DNA of 7,804 nucleotides from positions 1 to 7,804 of the forward strand of contig CBFGJP010000101.1 of assembly GCA_965649105.1 (NCBI GenBank), written 5' to 3'. Each line of letters opens with the position of its first letter. Position 1 is the stretch's first letter. This DNA is from JAOAFX01 sp965649105 (GTDB taxonomy: Bacteria > Hydrothermota > Tepidihabitantia > SM23-42 > JAOAFX01). The position numbers and the translations under genes are program-made. Under the pieces are notes generated by a model. The model searched no databases and had not been told where the DNA came from. It was given only the letters and a program-made list of their open reading frames with translations. Below, piece after piece: positions 1 through 6,326 of the stretch.

Positions 1-21
1 CAGTGTGAAACTTATAATAAG

Positions 22-29
22 AAAGGAGG
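22..29 (+). promoter_or_regulatory. Strong ribosome binding site of the UGA-containing gene
   Basis: AAAGGAGG lies 4 nt before ATG 34 and is close to a full anti-SD match. It fixes the start and contrasts with the leaderless-type starts of the cupin and pdxB genes in the same window. Confidence 0.8.
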
Positions 30-33
30 CTTT

Positions 34-1032
34 ATGAAGTATCTTTGCCTTTTAATCTTCATACCGCTCTTTGCGAATGCTGCACATTGTTTTATCTGGA
101 ATTATCCGGATACGGATTATATATATGAACCAGAAGTCGGAATGACCGTTGATGATACATACTGGTTAAGACAAGCGCTTACTAGCCTGGGCCATACCTA
201 TGTGATGGACACCACATTACCATCAAATATCGCACCTTACGCAGTCGTATTTGCAATGTGTGGCTGGTATGATTGCTGAAGTGATTGCCAGCTTGCTCTG
301 GAAGAGCAGCAATCCCTAATCAATGTGATGAATGCGGGTAAGGGTTTATACATTGAAAATCCTGATTTAGGCTATGCCCATAGCGGAACCCAATTATACC
401 AGATGCTCGGTGCAACATACCTTGGTGATGGAAATTCCTACACTGTTGGCAATGTCCAGTCGGTAACTGGCCAGCCCAGCACATTCGTTGCAGGTATGAC
501 CTATGATTATATGTATCAACAGATTCCTGATAATTATGTTGATTATATTGGTTCTAATGGTGGAACCATACTCTTCCGCTCCCAGGAAAACTACGGCCGG
601 GTAATCTGCTATAGTGGAACAGGAAATACCTACCGCTCTATCTATTCTACATTCAATCTTGGTGCCCTGCGCAATGGCGCCTTTACCAAACTCCAGTTAG
701 TGCAAAAATATATGGAATACTTTCTGCTGATAGGAATCACTGAATCTTCAGAAAATATACTCAGTAATCTGATGCTGACTCCTAATCCTGCCACCCATTA
801 TGTTAGATGTAATTTTACGCTAACGAATCGCCAGCATCTAAAAATAAAGGTCTATGATGCTACAGGCAGAAAAATCAAGACAATCGTTGATGAGAAACTT
901 GATAGCGGAAATTATAATTTTATCTGGAATGGTTACGACAATAGTGGCAAAAGAGTGGGCAGTGGAAGTTATATCTTTATTCTTGAAACAGAAAAAGGGA
1001 CTGTCGCTAAAACTGTTATTATAGCACGATAA
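34..1032 (+). CDS. Secreted protein with in-frame UGA (candidate selenoprotein) and T9SS/FlgD-Ig-like C-terminal domain
   Basis: One reading frame of 333 codons runs from ATG 34 to TAA 1032, broken only by TGA at 277-279 (codon 82). The start is set by a strong Shine-Dalgarno AAAGGAGG (22-29) and a signal peptide (residues 1-16, likely cut after FANA). Residues 35-230 look like a soluble domain found in exported proteins of unknown function; text on both sides of the UGA fits one continuous domain (a VVFAMCGWYDC segment, then SDCQLALEEQ, then GKGLYIENP). About residues 246-332 form a C-terminal domain with LTPNPA, VYDATGRKI, FIWNGYDNSGK and GSGSYIF, typical of T9SS sorting/FlgD-Ig-like domains, so export to the cell surface is likely. 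Around the UGA the cysteines are C76, C81 and C85, giving C-U adjacent and a U-x-x-C pair if UGA is read as selenocysteine. A SECIS-like hairpin follows at 283-314. Alternatives are a nonsense mutation or a base error. The gene and its domains are secure; selenocysteine is a well-motivated inference. Confidence 0.7.
277..314 (+). promoter_or_regulatory. Candidate bacterial SECIS element directly after in-frame UGA
   Basis: The UGA (277-279) is followed by AGT, then a lower stem GATTGC (283-288) pairing perfectly with GCAATC (309-314). A 5-nt bulge CAGCT (289-293) lies on the 5' side only. The upper stem TGCTCT (294-299) pairs perfectly with AGAGCA (303-308), closing a GGA loop (300-302). That is 12 Watson-Crick pairs in 32 nt. 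The apical loop starts 20 nt after the UGA and its first base is G; published bacterial SECIS models ask for an apical loop roughly 16-37 nt downstream of the UGA with a G near its start. The small loop, and the absence of any visible sel gene in the window, keep this a candidate. Confidence 0.5.
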
Positions 1033-1040
1033 AGTTCAAG

Positions 1041-1064
1041 ATGCTCCCGCATATGCGGGGGCGT
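1041..1064 (+). terminator. Rho-independent-type terminator between convergent genes
   Basis: Stem 1041-1050 pairs with 1055-1064 (core CCCGC/GCGGG, two G-U pairs near the outside) around loop ATAT, followed on the + strand by CAATTTTATT. It begins 8 nt after the stop of the upstream + strand gene. The stop of the convergent nuclease gene is 6 nt away on the other side, so it may serve both, but the minus-strand side lacks a clear T-tract. Confidence 0.7.
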
Positions 1065-1069
1065 CAATT

Positions 1070-1903
1070 TTATTCTTCATTATTTACACGCAAAAACCAG
1101 CGCAATAGCCATTCCTGGGCGAATTTTCGGTTATCGCAGAAGACAATCTGGATTTGAGGAAAACGGACCGTGATATCAGCAATGATTTCTGCAATATAAG
1201 AAGCACGATAGGGGTTTATCTTTTTCGGATTTAAAAAATCACTATAGGGTGATTCTAATATCAATGCCTTATATGGATATGTAACAAGTTCAGTGAGCAT
1301 TGCCTTGAATGAATCATAAGTGCTGAGCTGACCTAAAAAGTTATCAAGGCTCTTTCGCTCGGCAACTGCAATGATTTTACCATCTTTTATTAAGGCATAA
1401 TCTCCGACCGGTAGATTCTCTCTTTTTGTCTCTATGTAACCGAACTTATAAGGATAGTGCTCTCTCTTATCTATAATGATTTCTATTGGCAATCCTTCCC
1501 TCACCCTTGGCACATAAGCACCAGGCCTTCTTATCGCTTCTGAGGATTGTGTTATCCAGAAGACCTGCTCATAGAAAACCCCTGATTTTGTTTTATATTC
1601 TTTTTTCACAAACACGAACCAGCATCTTTTCTTGACCTTTCTATCAAGGACTATTATGAGCCTTTTACCATATCTTTGTATAGTTATTATCTTACAATCC
1701 TCAATCGGTTTTTCCTTTGGTAAATCACCACTGTGACAGGTACCAATCAACTTGCAGAAAATTTTCTTTCCTGGTCCGGGCCATCTATCCTGGGTATCTA
1801 AACAAATAAAATTATCTGACGCTTCTTCAATATATAAACGATAAGGGAATCTCTTATCTTCCTGTTTATAAAGAATCCACCTCAACTCAGGGATGTTATT
1901 CAT
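1070..1903 (-). CDS. ERCC4/XPF-family nuclease domain protein
   Basis: A 277-residue protein. The C-terminal half (about residues 138-260) carries the ERCC4 nuclease signature: D145-K-R-E148, G167-D168-Y, and E182-R-K-x-x-D187 following a hydrophobic strand (KIIAVAERKSLDNF). These acidic residues and the ERK motif are the metal-binding and catalytic core of XPF/MUS81-type endonucleases, which cut branched DNA. No helix-hairpin-helix pair and no helicase domain is present, unlike eukaryotic XPF, so it is a short bacterial version. Residues 1-137 contain a QDRWPGPGKK segment and cysteines C34, C50, C56, C70 and C94; I do not recognise this domain. The start lies 2 nt after the cupin stop, so the two genes are probably co-transcribed and translationally coupled; a weak GAGG sits in the end of the cupin gene. 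DNA repair or recombination is the likely role, but the substrate is unknown. Confidence 0.8.
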   Translation of the reverse strand: MNNIPELRWILYKQEDKRFPYRLYIEEASDNFICLDTQDRWPGPGKKIFCKLIGTCHSGDLPKEKPIEDCKIITIQRYGKRLIIVLDRKVKKRCWFVFVKKEYKTKSGVFYEQVFWITQSSEAIRRPGAYVPRVREGLPIEIIIDKREHYPYKFGYIETKRENLPVGDYALIKDGKIIAVAERKSLDNFLGQLSTYDSFKAMLTELVTYPYKALILESPYSDFLNPKKINPYRASYIAEIIADITVRFPQIQIVFCDNRKFAQEWLLRWFLRVNNEE

Positions 1904-1905
1904 TT

Positions 1906-2268
1906 TTATTCCAAGACCTCTTCACAATCAGGTTCCCACGCCGGGTCAACGATACACAAAAACTCAAGAATTGTTTTGCCTTTATTCTCTATAAACTGTA
2001 TTGAACTCGGTGGGATGTATATTGTATCACCTGATTTTACAATCTTTTTTTGTTTATTTATGTGAATAACCCCGGTGCCCTTGAGAATAAAATATACTTC
2101 CGAATATCTCAGTCTATGCCTCAAGGTCTTTTTATATCCACCAACCTTTGCATAGGCGAGGCTGTAGCGAAGTTTTAGGTTTTCTTTTCTTGGATTCAGA
2201 ATCTCTTTTAGTCTGGAATTATCCCCGGCAATAAATGTTTTTAGGCTCTTCAATCGTTTGATTAACAT
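1906..2268 (-). CDS. Small single-domain cupin protein
   Basis: A 120-residue protein, almost entirely one cupin_2 barrel. Motif 1 is H51-R-L-R-Y-S-E57-V-Y-F-I-L-K-G64; motif 2 is G80-D-T-I-Y-I-P-P-S-S-I-Q91. Compared with the classical HxH...E...H metal site, the second His is Leu53 and the last His is Gln91, so only H51 and E57 remain of the usual four ligands. Metal binding may therefore be weak or absent. The C-terminal end (CIVDPAWEPDCEEVLE) is characteristic of a stand-alone cupin family of this size in bacteria and archaea, whose substrate is not known to me. It is the first gene of a likely two-gene unit with the nuclease. No Shine-Dalgarno is visible; a promoter ends 6 nt before the ATG. 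Confidence 0.85.
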   Translation of the reverse strand: MLIKRLKSLKTFIAGDNSRLKEILNPRKENLKLRYSLAYAKVGGYKKTLRHRLRYSEVYFILKGTGVIHINKQKKIVKSGDTIYIPPSSIQFIENKGKTILEFLCIVDPAWEPDCEEVLE

Positions 2269-2303
2269 AATACTATTTTATCAAAGAAATTATAAAAATT
2301 CAA
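2269..2303 (-). promoter_or_regulatory. Promoter of cupin-nuclease unit, leaderless type
   Basis: Minus-strand -35 TTGAAT (2303-2298), a 17-nt spacer, and -10 TAAAAT (2280-2275). The ATG at 2268 begins 6 nt after the -10, where transcription would start. No Shine-Dalgarno lies between. An overlapping TATAAT at 2294-2289 has no well-spaced -35. Confidence 0.55.
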
Positions 2304-2315
2304 GAGTTTTTTAAC

Positions 2316-2337
2316 GCAGGCTAAAGCCTGCACCTAC
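2316..2337 (-). repeat. REP-like palindrome with GTAG head (copy 1)
   Basis: Read on the minus strand: GTAG (2337-2334), a 2-nt spacer, then a 16-nt hairpin with a 7-bp perfect stem GCAGGCT/AGCCTGC (2331-2316). GTAG-type heads followed by a palindrome are the hallmark of REP elements mobilised by RAYT (TnpA-REP) Y1 transposases. Copy 2 at 7359-7380 has the same head, the same spacer length, stem length and orientation, with a different stem sequence. Confidence 0.6.
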
Positions 2338-2341
2338 TGTT

Positions 2342-2360
2342 TGCGATGCGATTCATCGCA
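2342..2360. repeat. Second hairpin beside REP-like copy 1
   Basis: TGCGATG (2342-2348) and CATCGCA (2354-2360) form a perfect 7-bp stem around CGATT. It lies 4 nt from the GTAG head of the neighbouring palindrome, so the two hairpins may form one composite REP unit. No T-tract follows on either strand, so it does not look like the pdxB terminator. Confidence 0.55.
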
Positions 2361-2443
2361 TAAATCCTTCCAGTCTCCTTTTCCTTGAAGGTAGAGGATA
2401 AAATTGAGGGTAAAGTCTGGGAAGTCACCCCTGTTTGGGAACC

Positions 2444-3592
2444 TCACTCATAAATTCTAAATCCAAGAGCCGATAGAATCTTAGCTGTCGCAGAGGGAAT
2501 ATTTTTTGCCACGACTGTATAATTATCAAATTCCCGCCGCTCTGGATAATTTGCCCTCAGGGATTCAAAGTATCTAATCCTTTCTGATGCCTGCATACTT
2601 ATAATCTCTAATAAATTTTTATGGTCGGTCATCGGATTGTAAACTTCCGTTATTATTTGGTAAAGAATTGTAATTAAATCGCCTCTGCCAACGGAAAGAT
2701 TTATCTTCTTTTCCAATTTGGGTATGATTGAATCTTTTTCAATCTTTTTTTCAATCCCCAGATATTTGCATAATCTTTTATAAACCATATAACTTGCATT
2801 GAATTTGCCATCAAGTGAATAACCAGCAATGTGAGGAGTGGCGAGCTCAGCAAGTTTTAACAATTCAATATTAATATCAGGCTCATTCTCCCAAACATCA
2901 AGGATGAGCCCACCGAGTCTTTCGTAAAATTTCATAATCGCTTTTTCATCAACGACCGCACCCCTTGAGGTATTGATAAATATCGTTTTAGGTCTTAACT
3001 TTAATAAAAATTCTTCATCTACCATATGAAATGTTTTATATCTTCCTGAAAATGTCAGAGGGACATGGAGGGTTATAATATCCGCATCTGATAACCTTTT
3101 TAATGAGATATAGCTTTGGTCTTTTGTGCGGTTATATTTCGGTGGGTCATTAAGCAATACCTTCATACCGAGCGCGCTACACATCTGTGCTACCCTTGTT
3201 CCCACATTTCCCACCCCGATTATGCCAATAGTCTTATCCTGGATTTTGATACCATTTTTTCTGGCGAAAGTTACCAAAGAGGCAATAACATATTCGGCAA
3301 CCGAACGAGCATTGGAGCCTGGTGCATATATAAGTTTAATACCATTTTTTCTTAAATATTTTCTATCAATATGGTCAATACCGCTCGTCATTGAACCGAT
3401 GATTCTTATCTTTGTTCCTTCAAGTAATTTTTCATTCACCTTTGTTATGGTGCGCACGAATAGCACATCATAATTTTTTATCCTTTCATTTTTTATTTCT
3501 GAAGATGGAATTGTATCAAGTATTGCGATTTCGTAAAAAAATTCTTTGAGATAGGCAATCTTCTCATCGGCTATGATTTTGAGCTGGGACAT
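2444..3592 (-). CDS. pdxB: 4-phosphoerythronate dehydrogenase
   Basis: A 382-residue D-2-hydroxyacid dehydrogenase that oxidises 4-phospho-D-erythronate to 2-oxo-3-hydroxy-4-phosphobutanoate, the second step of the DXP-dependent pyridoxal phosphate pathway (cytoplasmic). The order is an N-terminal catalytic half beginning LKIIADEKIAY, the nucleotide-binding motif G126-V-G-N-V-G131, NTSRGAVVD with catalytic R210, WENEPDIN with E237, and ATPH254IAGYSLDGK. The C-terminal region (about 290-382) with ANYPERREF matches the PdxB-specific dimerisation domain, which separates it from SerA and other family members. The length is that of normal PdxB. It stops at TGA, so UGA acts as a stop in this genome. 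No other pyridoxal phosphate gene is adjacent. It has no Shine-Dalgarno and uses a promoter placed for a leaderless transcript. Confidence 0.93.
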   Translation of the reverse strand: MSQLKIIADEKIAYLKEFFYEIAILDTIPSSEIKNERIKNYDVLFVRTITKVNEKLLEGTKIRIIGSMTSGIDHIDRKYLRKNGIKLIYAPGSNARSVAEYVIASLVTFARKNGIKIQDKTIGIIGVGNVGTRVAQMCSALGMKVLLNDPPKYNRTKDQSYISLKRLSDADIITLHVPLTFSGRYKTFHMVDEEFLLKLRPKTIFINTSRGAVVDEKAIMKFYERLGGLILDVWENEPDINIELLKLAELATPHIAGYSLDGKFNASYMVYKRLCKYLGIEKKIEKDSIIPKLEKKINLSVGRGDLITILYQIITEVYNPMTDHKNLLEIISMQASERIRYFESLRANYPERREFDNYTVVAKNIPSATAKILSALGFRIYE

Positions 3593-3626
3593 TTTTTTAT
3601 TATAAATAATTTATGTAAAAGTTCAA
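3593..3626 (-). promoter_or_regulatory. pdxB promoter, leaderless type
   Basis: Minus-strand -35 TTGAAC (3626-3621), 16-nt spacer, perfect -10 TATAAT (3604-3599), then AAAAAA and the ATG at 3592. Initiation would fall at or next to the A of the ATG. This is the same geometry as at the cupin gene. The remaining 3627-3712 holds no other signal I can support. Confidence 0.65.
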
Positions 3627-3712
3627 GTTAAAAAATTTATCAAAGGCAAAGTGCTCTAACAAAATTCAGAGTTACGACTTAGCCAGCCACCCATGAATAA
3701 CATCGCATATTA

Positions 3713-4839
3713 TTAATCCGCCCTTCCTTTGTGCTGAGGGTCGTGCTGATACATTGGCCAGGGATAATGGGCAAGGGGCTCGCTATTTGTAACTGCAAAA
3801 AGAGCATCGGCCTCTTTTGTATAACCAATATCATAGATTGTTCCATTATTACCTATTAAAGGGGCACATCCAATGGAGGAATATAGCTTGGCAATCCTTG
3901 TCTTACCCCTTGCCCTGCCATTGTTATTGAAAAGATAGACCTCAAGTTTCATTGGCACAACGATTGAGCCACTGGAGGTTATTGCAGGGACTCCAGAGGA
4001 CCATCCTCTATGAACCCATGTAATAGTCCCATTTTGAGAAATCGCAAAAAGGACAACATAGACCGTGCCATCATAACTGATTGCCGGTGGCATAGACCAA
4101 ATCTCAACCCCTGAAGCAACAAATAAACACTTCAATTCCAATTCAGAAAGGACTTCAATATTTGATGATGGCGACCATTCCGATGTATCCCCATCTTCAT
4201 CCTTGGCAAGTGACCTGATGGTGTAAAGGCTTTTTTTGCGAAGGAACATCAGGGTTTTTATTTCCTCCACACCTTGTAAACAAATCTTGCCTGATGATGC
4301 ATAATGATTCCCCAATAGCATGCTGTACACACGGCATACGGTGCTCCAATCTTCAACCAGTGACAGCAAATCTATTAGGTGAAATTTCCATGACCGAGTG
4401 AAATGAACGATACCCACCAGGACAATGATCCCTCCCCTCTCTGTTTCCATCAGGAAGCAATTTTATCAAGTAGCCATCTGCCCATCTATTATCATCCGTT
4501 ACATACGCCTTTCATACCTCACCTGCCCCTACAATACTACCGTCCTCATCACCCCGAATTAATGTGTTGACGATTTCGAGACTCTCTGCATCGCCGTAAT
4601 TAATTATAATTCCACTCTATTCCTTCGTTTCCATCTATACTTAAGAAATACGCATCTAATTTACCTTCTGAGAATAAAGTCGTTCCACCAATGATATATC
4701 CACCATCCCCCATAAGTCCTCACAGAAAGAATTGCCACAATCGTCTGCCTCTGTCCCATAATATTTTTCTTAGGAGAAAAGGAAATATACAAAAAGAAGA
4801 AAGCAACATTGCTAAAACATTCTTTTTAAATCCACACAT
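3713..4839 (-). pseudogene. Decayed exported beta-propeller gene (DGGYI-type repeats plus PQQ-type tail)
   Basis: It starts as a normal gene: AGAGG (4850-4846), ATG at 4839, and a hydrophobic signal-like segment (MCGFKKNVLAMLLSSF...). The recognisable protein then hops between frames: YYGTEADDCGNSFCEDLW (4763-4710); GDGGYIIGG...LDAYFLSIDGNEGIEWNYN (4713-4603); YGDAESLEIV...DGYLIKLLPDG and onward to a TGA (4601-4353), with another TGA inside at 4514-4512; and finally the open frame ending at 3713. The first pieces match the DGGYI--G--T...DAY-I--DG--W--YG repeat of exported propeller proteins. The last frame holds degenerate PQQ-type repeats (PAISYDGTVYV, APLIGNNGTIYD) and ends PLAHYPWPMYQHDPQHKGR, closely matching the tail of the intact neighbour (PLANTPWPKFRHDLKNTGR). 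At least three frame changes plus an internal stop argue for a dead gene. The 245-codon open frame 3713-4450 should not be read as a real protein; its first part is out of frame. It may be two remnants fused. Confidence 0.75.
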
Positions 4840-4868
4840 TTTTTACCTCTTGATTTTTGGTGAAAAAT

Positions 4869-6305
4869 TCAATTTCCACCTACCCTCCCTGTGTTTTTTA
4901 AGTCGTGTCTGAATTTTGGCCAGGGGGTATTAGCTAAAGGTGCTGAGCCATACAAGGCATATAAATAGCCATCTTCACATGTAAAATAAACTGTGCCATC
5001 TGAACCAATCCCTGGGGACGAGGTTATTTCCCCTCCTGCCTTAAAATTCCATTTTAAACTCCCATCTTTATTCAAGGCATAAAGAAATCCATCATCTGAA
5101 CCGAAATAGATTGTTCCATCAGAGGAGATTGCTGGCGAACTTTTAATTGCATTACCCGTTTTGAATCGCCATCTCAGTGAACCGTCAGGATTTATGGCAT
5201 AAAAGTTATAATCATAACCACTGCTACCAAAATAGATTGTGCCATCCAGGTCAATCGCCGGAGAAGATTGTATCTCACCAGATGTTTTATAGCGCCATTT
5301 TAATGTGCCTTCTGAATCCAAGGCATAAAGGTAGTAATCAGTAGTCCCAAAATAGATTGTTCCATCTATGTTGATAGAAGGTGCCGAAGAAACTTTCCCA
5401 GTTAGTTGATATCTCCATTTCAGTGTACCATCGGGATTTAGTGCGTAAAAATAGGAATCATTCGCCCCAAAATAGATTGTGCCATTAGAAGCGACCGAAG
5501 GTGATGTAACAATAGGACCACCCACATGATATTGCCATTTTAATGTACCATCTGGATTTAGTGCATGGAGATAGCCGCCATAGTCACCAGCATAAATGGT
5601 ACCATCTTGAGCGACTGCTGGTTCAGACGCTATATTGTCATTTGTTGTATAAACCCACTTCTCTATGCCAGAAGGTGCTATTGCCTTAATACGACCACCG
5701 ATGTAACTGCCTGAACAACATGCTACATAGACTGTGCCATCAGAGCCAATTGCTGGTGCCGCATTCCAATCGTTTGTGAAACAAGTCCACTTTAAACCTC
5801 CATTTGAATTAATAGCAATGCAATAACCAGAAGGCGGAATGGGAGAGGAAGTTCCAGTGGCCCCATAATAGATGATCCCATCCATACCAATTGCAACTGA
5901 GGATAGAAAATTGCCAAACGTATCCCATTGAGTTTCATAACGATAGCGCCATTTTAGTGAACCAAAATACTGGACAATTACACTAACTGTATCGGTTCCG
6001 ATATTCATAGATGGGTCTATCGCAACAGCACTTATATAATGGAGTGAATTATGTAGTAAAGTCTCGGTATTCCACAGGTAGTAAGCATAAGATTTTGGGA
6101 ATCTGGCAATACACGAATCATCAATGAATATTTTTATGCTATCCACTCTTTCATTATCTTCCGCCTCGGCAGTGACCAGCACTGTCCCATTGAGATAACT
6201 ACCATCTTTTGGATTGGTAATCTCAACATGCGGTGGCTCTCTATCCGCGCAATATATTACTAAGAACAAACCTATCGGTATTAATAATCGTGCAATTCTC
6301 TCCAT
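4869..6305 (-). CDS. Exported Ig-like plus eight-unit PQQ-type beta-propeller protein, probable lipoprotein
   Basis: A 478-residue protein. Residues 1-18 are a signal peptide ending LFLVIY-C19; this resembles a lipobox, although Tyr at -1 is not ideal, so anchoring is probable but not certain. Residues about 24-112 form an Ig-like domain (PPHVEITNPKDG...LVTAEAEDNERVDSIKIFID). From about 115 to 455 come eight units, each built as (P)S-AI--DGTIYFGS---YLYALNPDGTLKWRY, with LKW-type words starting at residue 117 and ending with the GSLKWNFKAG unit. That number fits a closed eight-bladed propeller. The tail is PLANTPWPKFRHDLKNTGR. The repeats remain visible in the DNA, for example AATAGATTGT followed by kCCATC near 5104, 5228, 5347 and 5467. 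No ligand residues of true quinoprotein dehydrogenases are evident, so a binding or scaffolding role on the cell surface is more likely than enzymatic activity. It ends with TGA. Only a weak GGGG precedes the ATG. It lies 21 nt after the broken protease and 29 nt before the decayed propeller gene, suggesting an old operon. Confidence 0.85.
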   Translation of the reverse strand: MERIARLLIPIGLFLVIYCADREPPHVEITNPKDGSYLNGTVLVTAEAEDNERVDSIKIFIDDSCIARFPKSYAYYLWNTETLLHNSLHYISAVAIDPSMNIGTDTVSVIVQYFGSLKWRYRYETQWDTFGNFLSSVAIGMDGIIYYGATGTSSPIPPSGYCIAINSNGGLKWTCFTNDWNAAPAIGSDGTVYVACCSGSYIGGRIKAIAPSGIEKWVYTTNDNIASEPAVAQDGTIYAGDYGGYLHALNPDGTLKWQYHVGGPIVTSPSVASNGTIYFGANDSYFYALNPDGTLKWRYQLTGKVSSAPSINIDGTIYFGTTDYYLYALDSEGTLKWRYKTSGEIQSSPAIDLDGTIYFGSSGYDYNFYAINPDGSLRWRFKTGNAIKSSPAISSDGTIYFGSDDGFLYALNKDGSLKWNFKAGGEITSSPGIGSDGTVYFTCEDGYLYALYGSAPLANTPWPKFRHDLKNTGRVGGN

Positions 6306-6326
6306 TTAACACCCCACATCCAATAT

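Noticed and set aside
13..18. TATAAT as the -10 of the first gene
   Set aside because: The -35 would lie outside the window, and initiation would fall inside the Shine-Dalgarno, so it cannot be supported.
325..1032. A separate gene starting at ATG 325
   Set aside because: It is in the same frame as 34-279 with no RBS before 325, and the domain reads continuously across the UGA, so it is the second part of one gene.
2316..2331. Palindrome as the transcription terminator for pdxB
   Set aside because: On the minus strand it is followed by an A-run, not a T-tract, and it matches the GTAG-headed element at 7359 instead.
3116..3473. Two + strand open frames opposite pdxB
   Set aside because: They lie wholly inside the convincing pdxB gene and have no RBS or recognisable motif; antisense shadows.
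4512..4514. A second in-frame TGA (minus strand) as another selenocysteine site
   Set aside because: No hairpin follows it, there are no neighbouring cysteines, and the gene around it has several frameshifts; ordinary decay.
4691..4912. A + strand open frame of about 73 codons
   Set aside because: It overlaps the start of the decayed propeller gene and the end of the PQQ gene, lacks an RBS, and encodes nothing recognisable.
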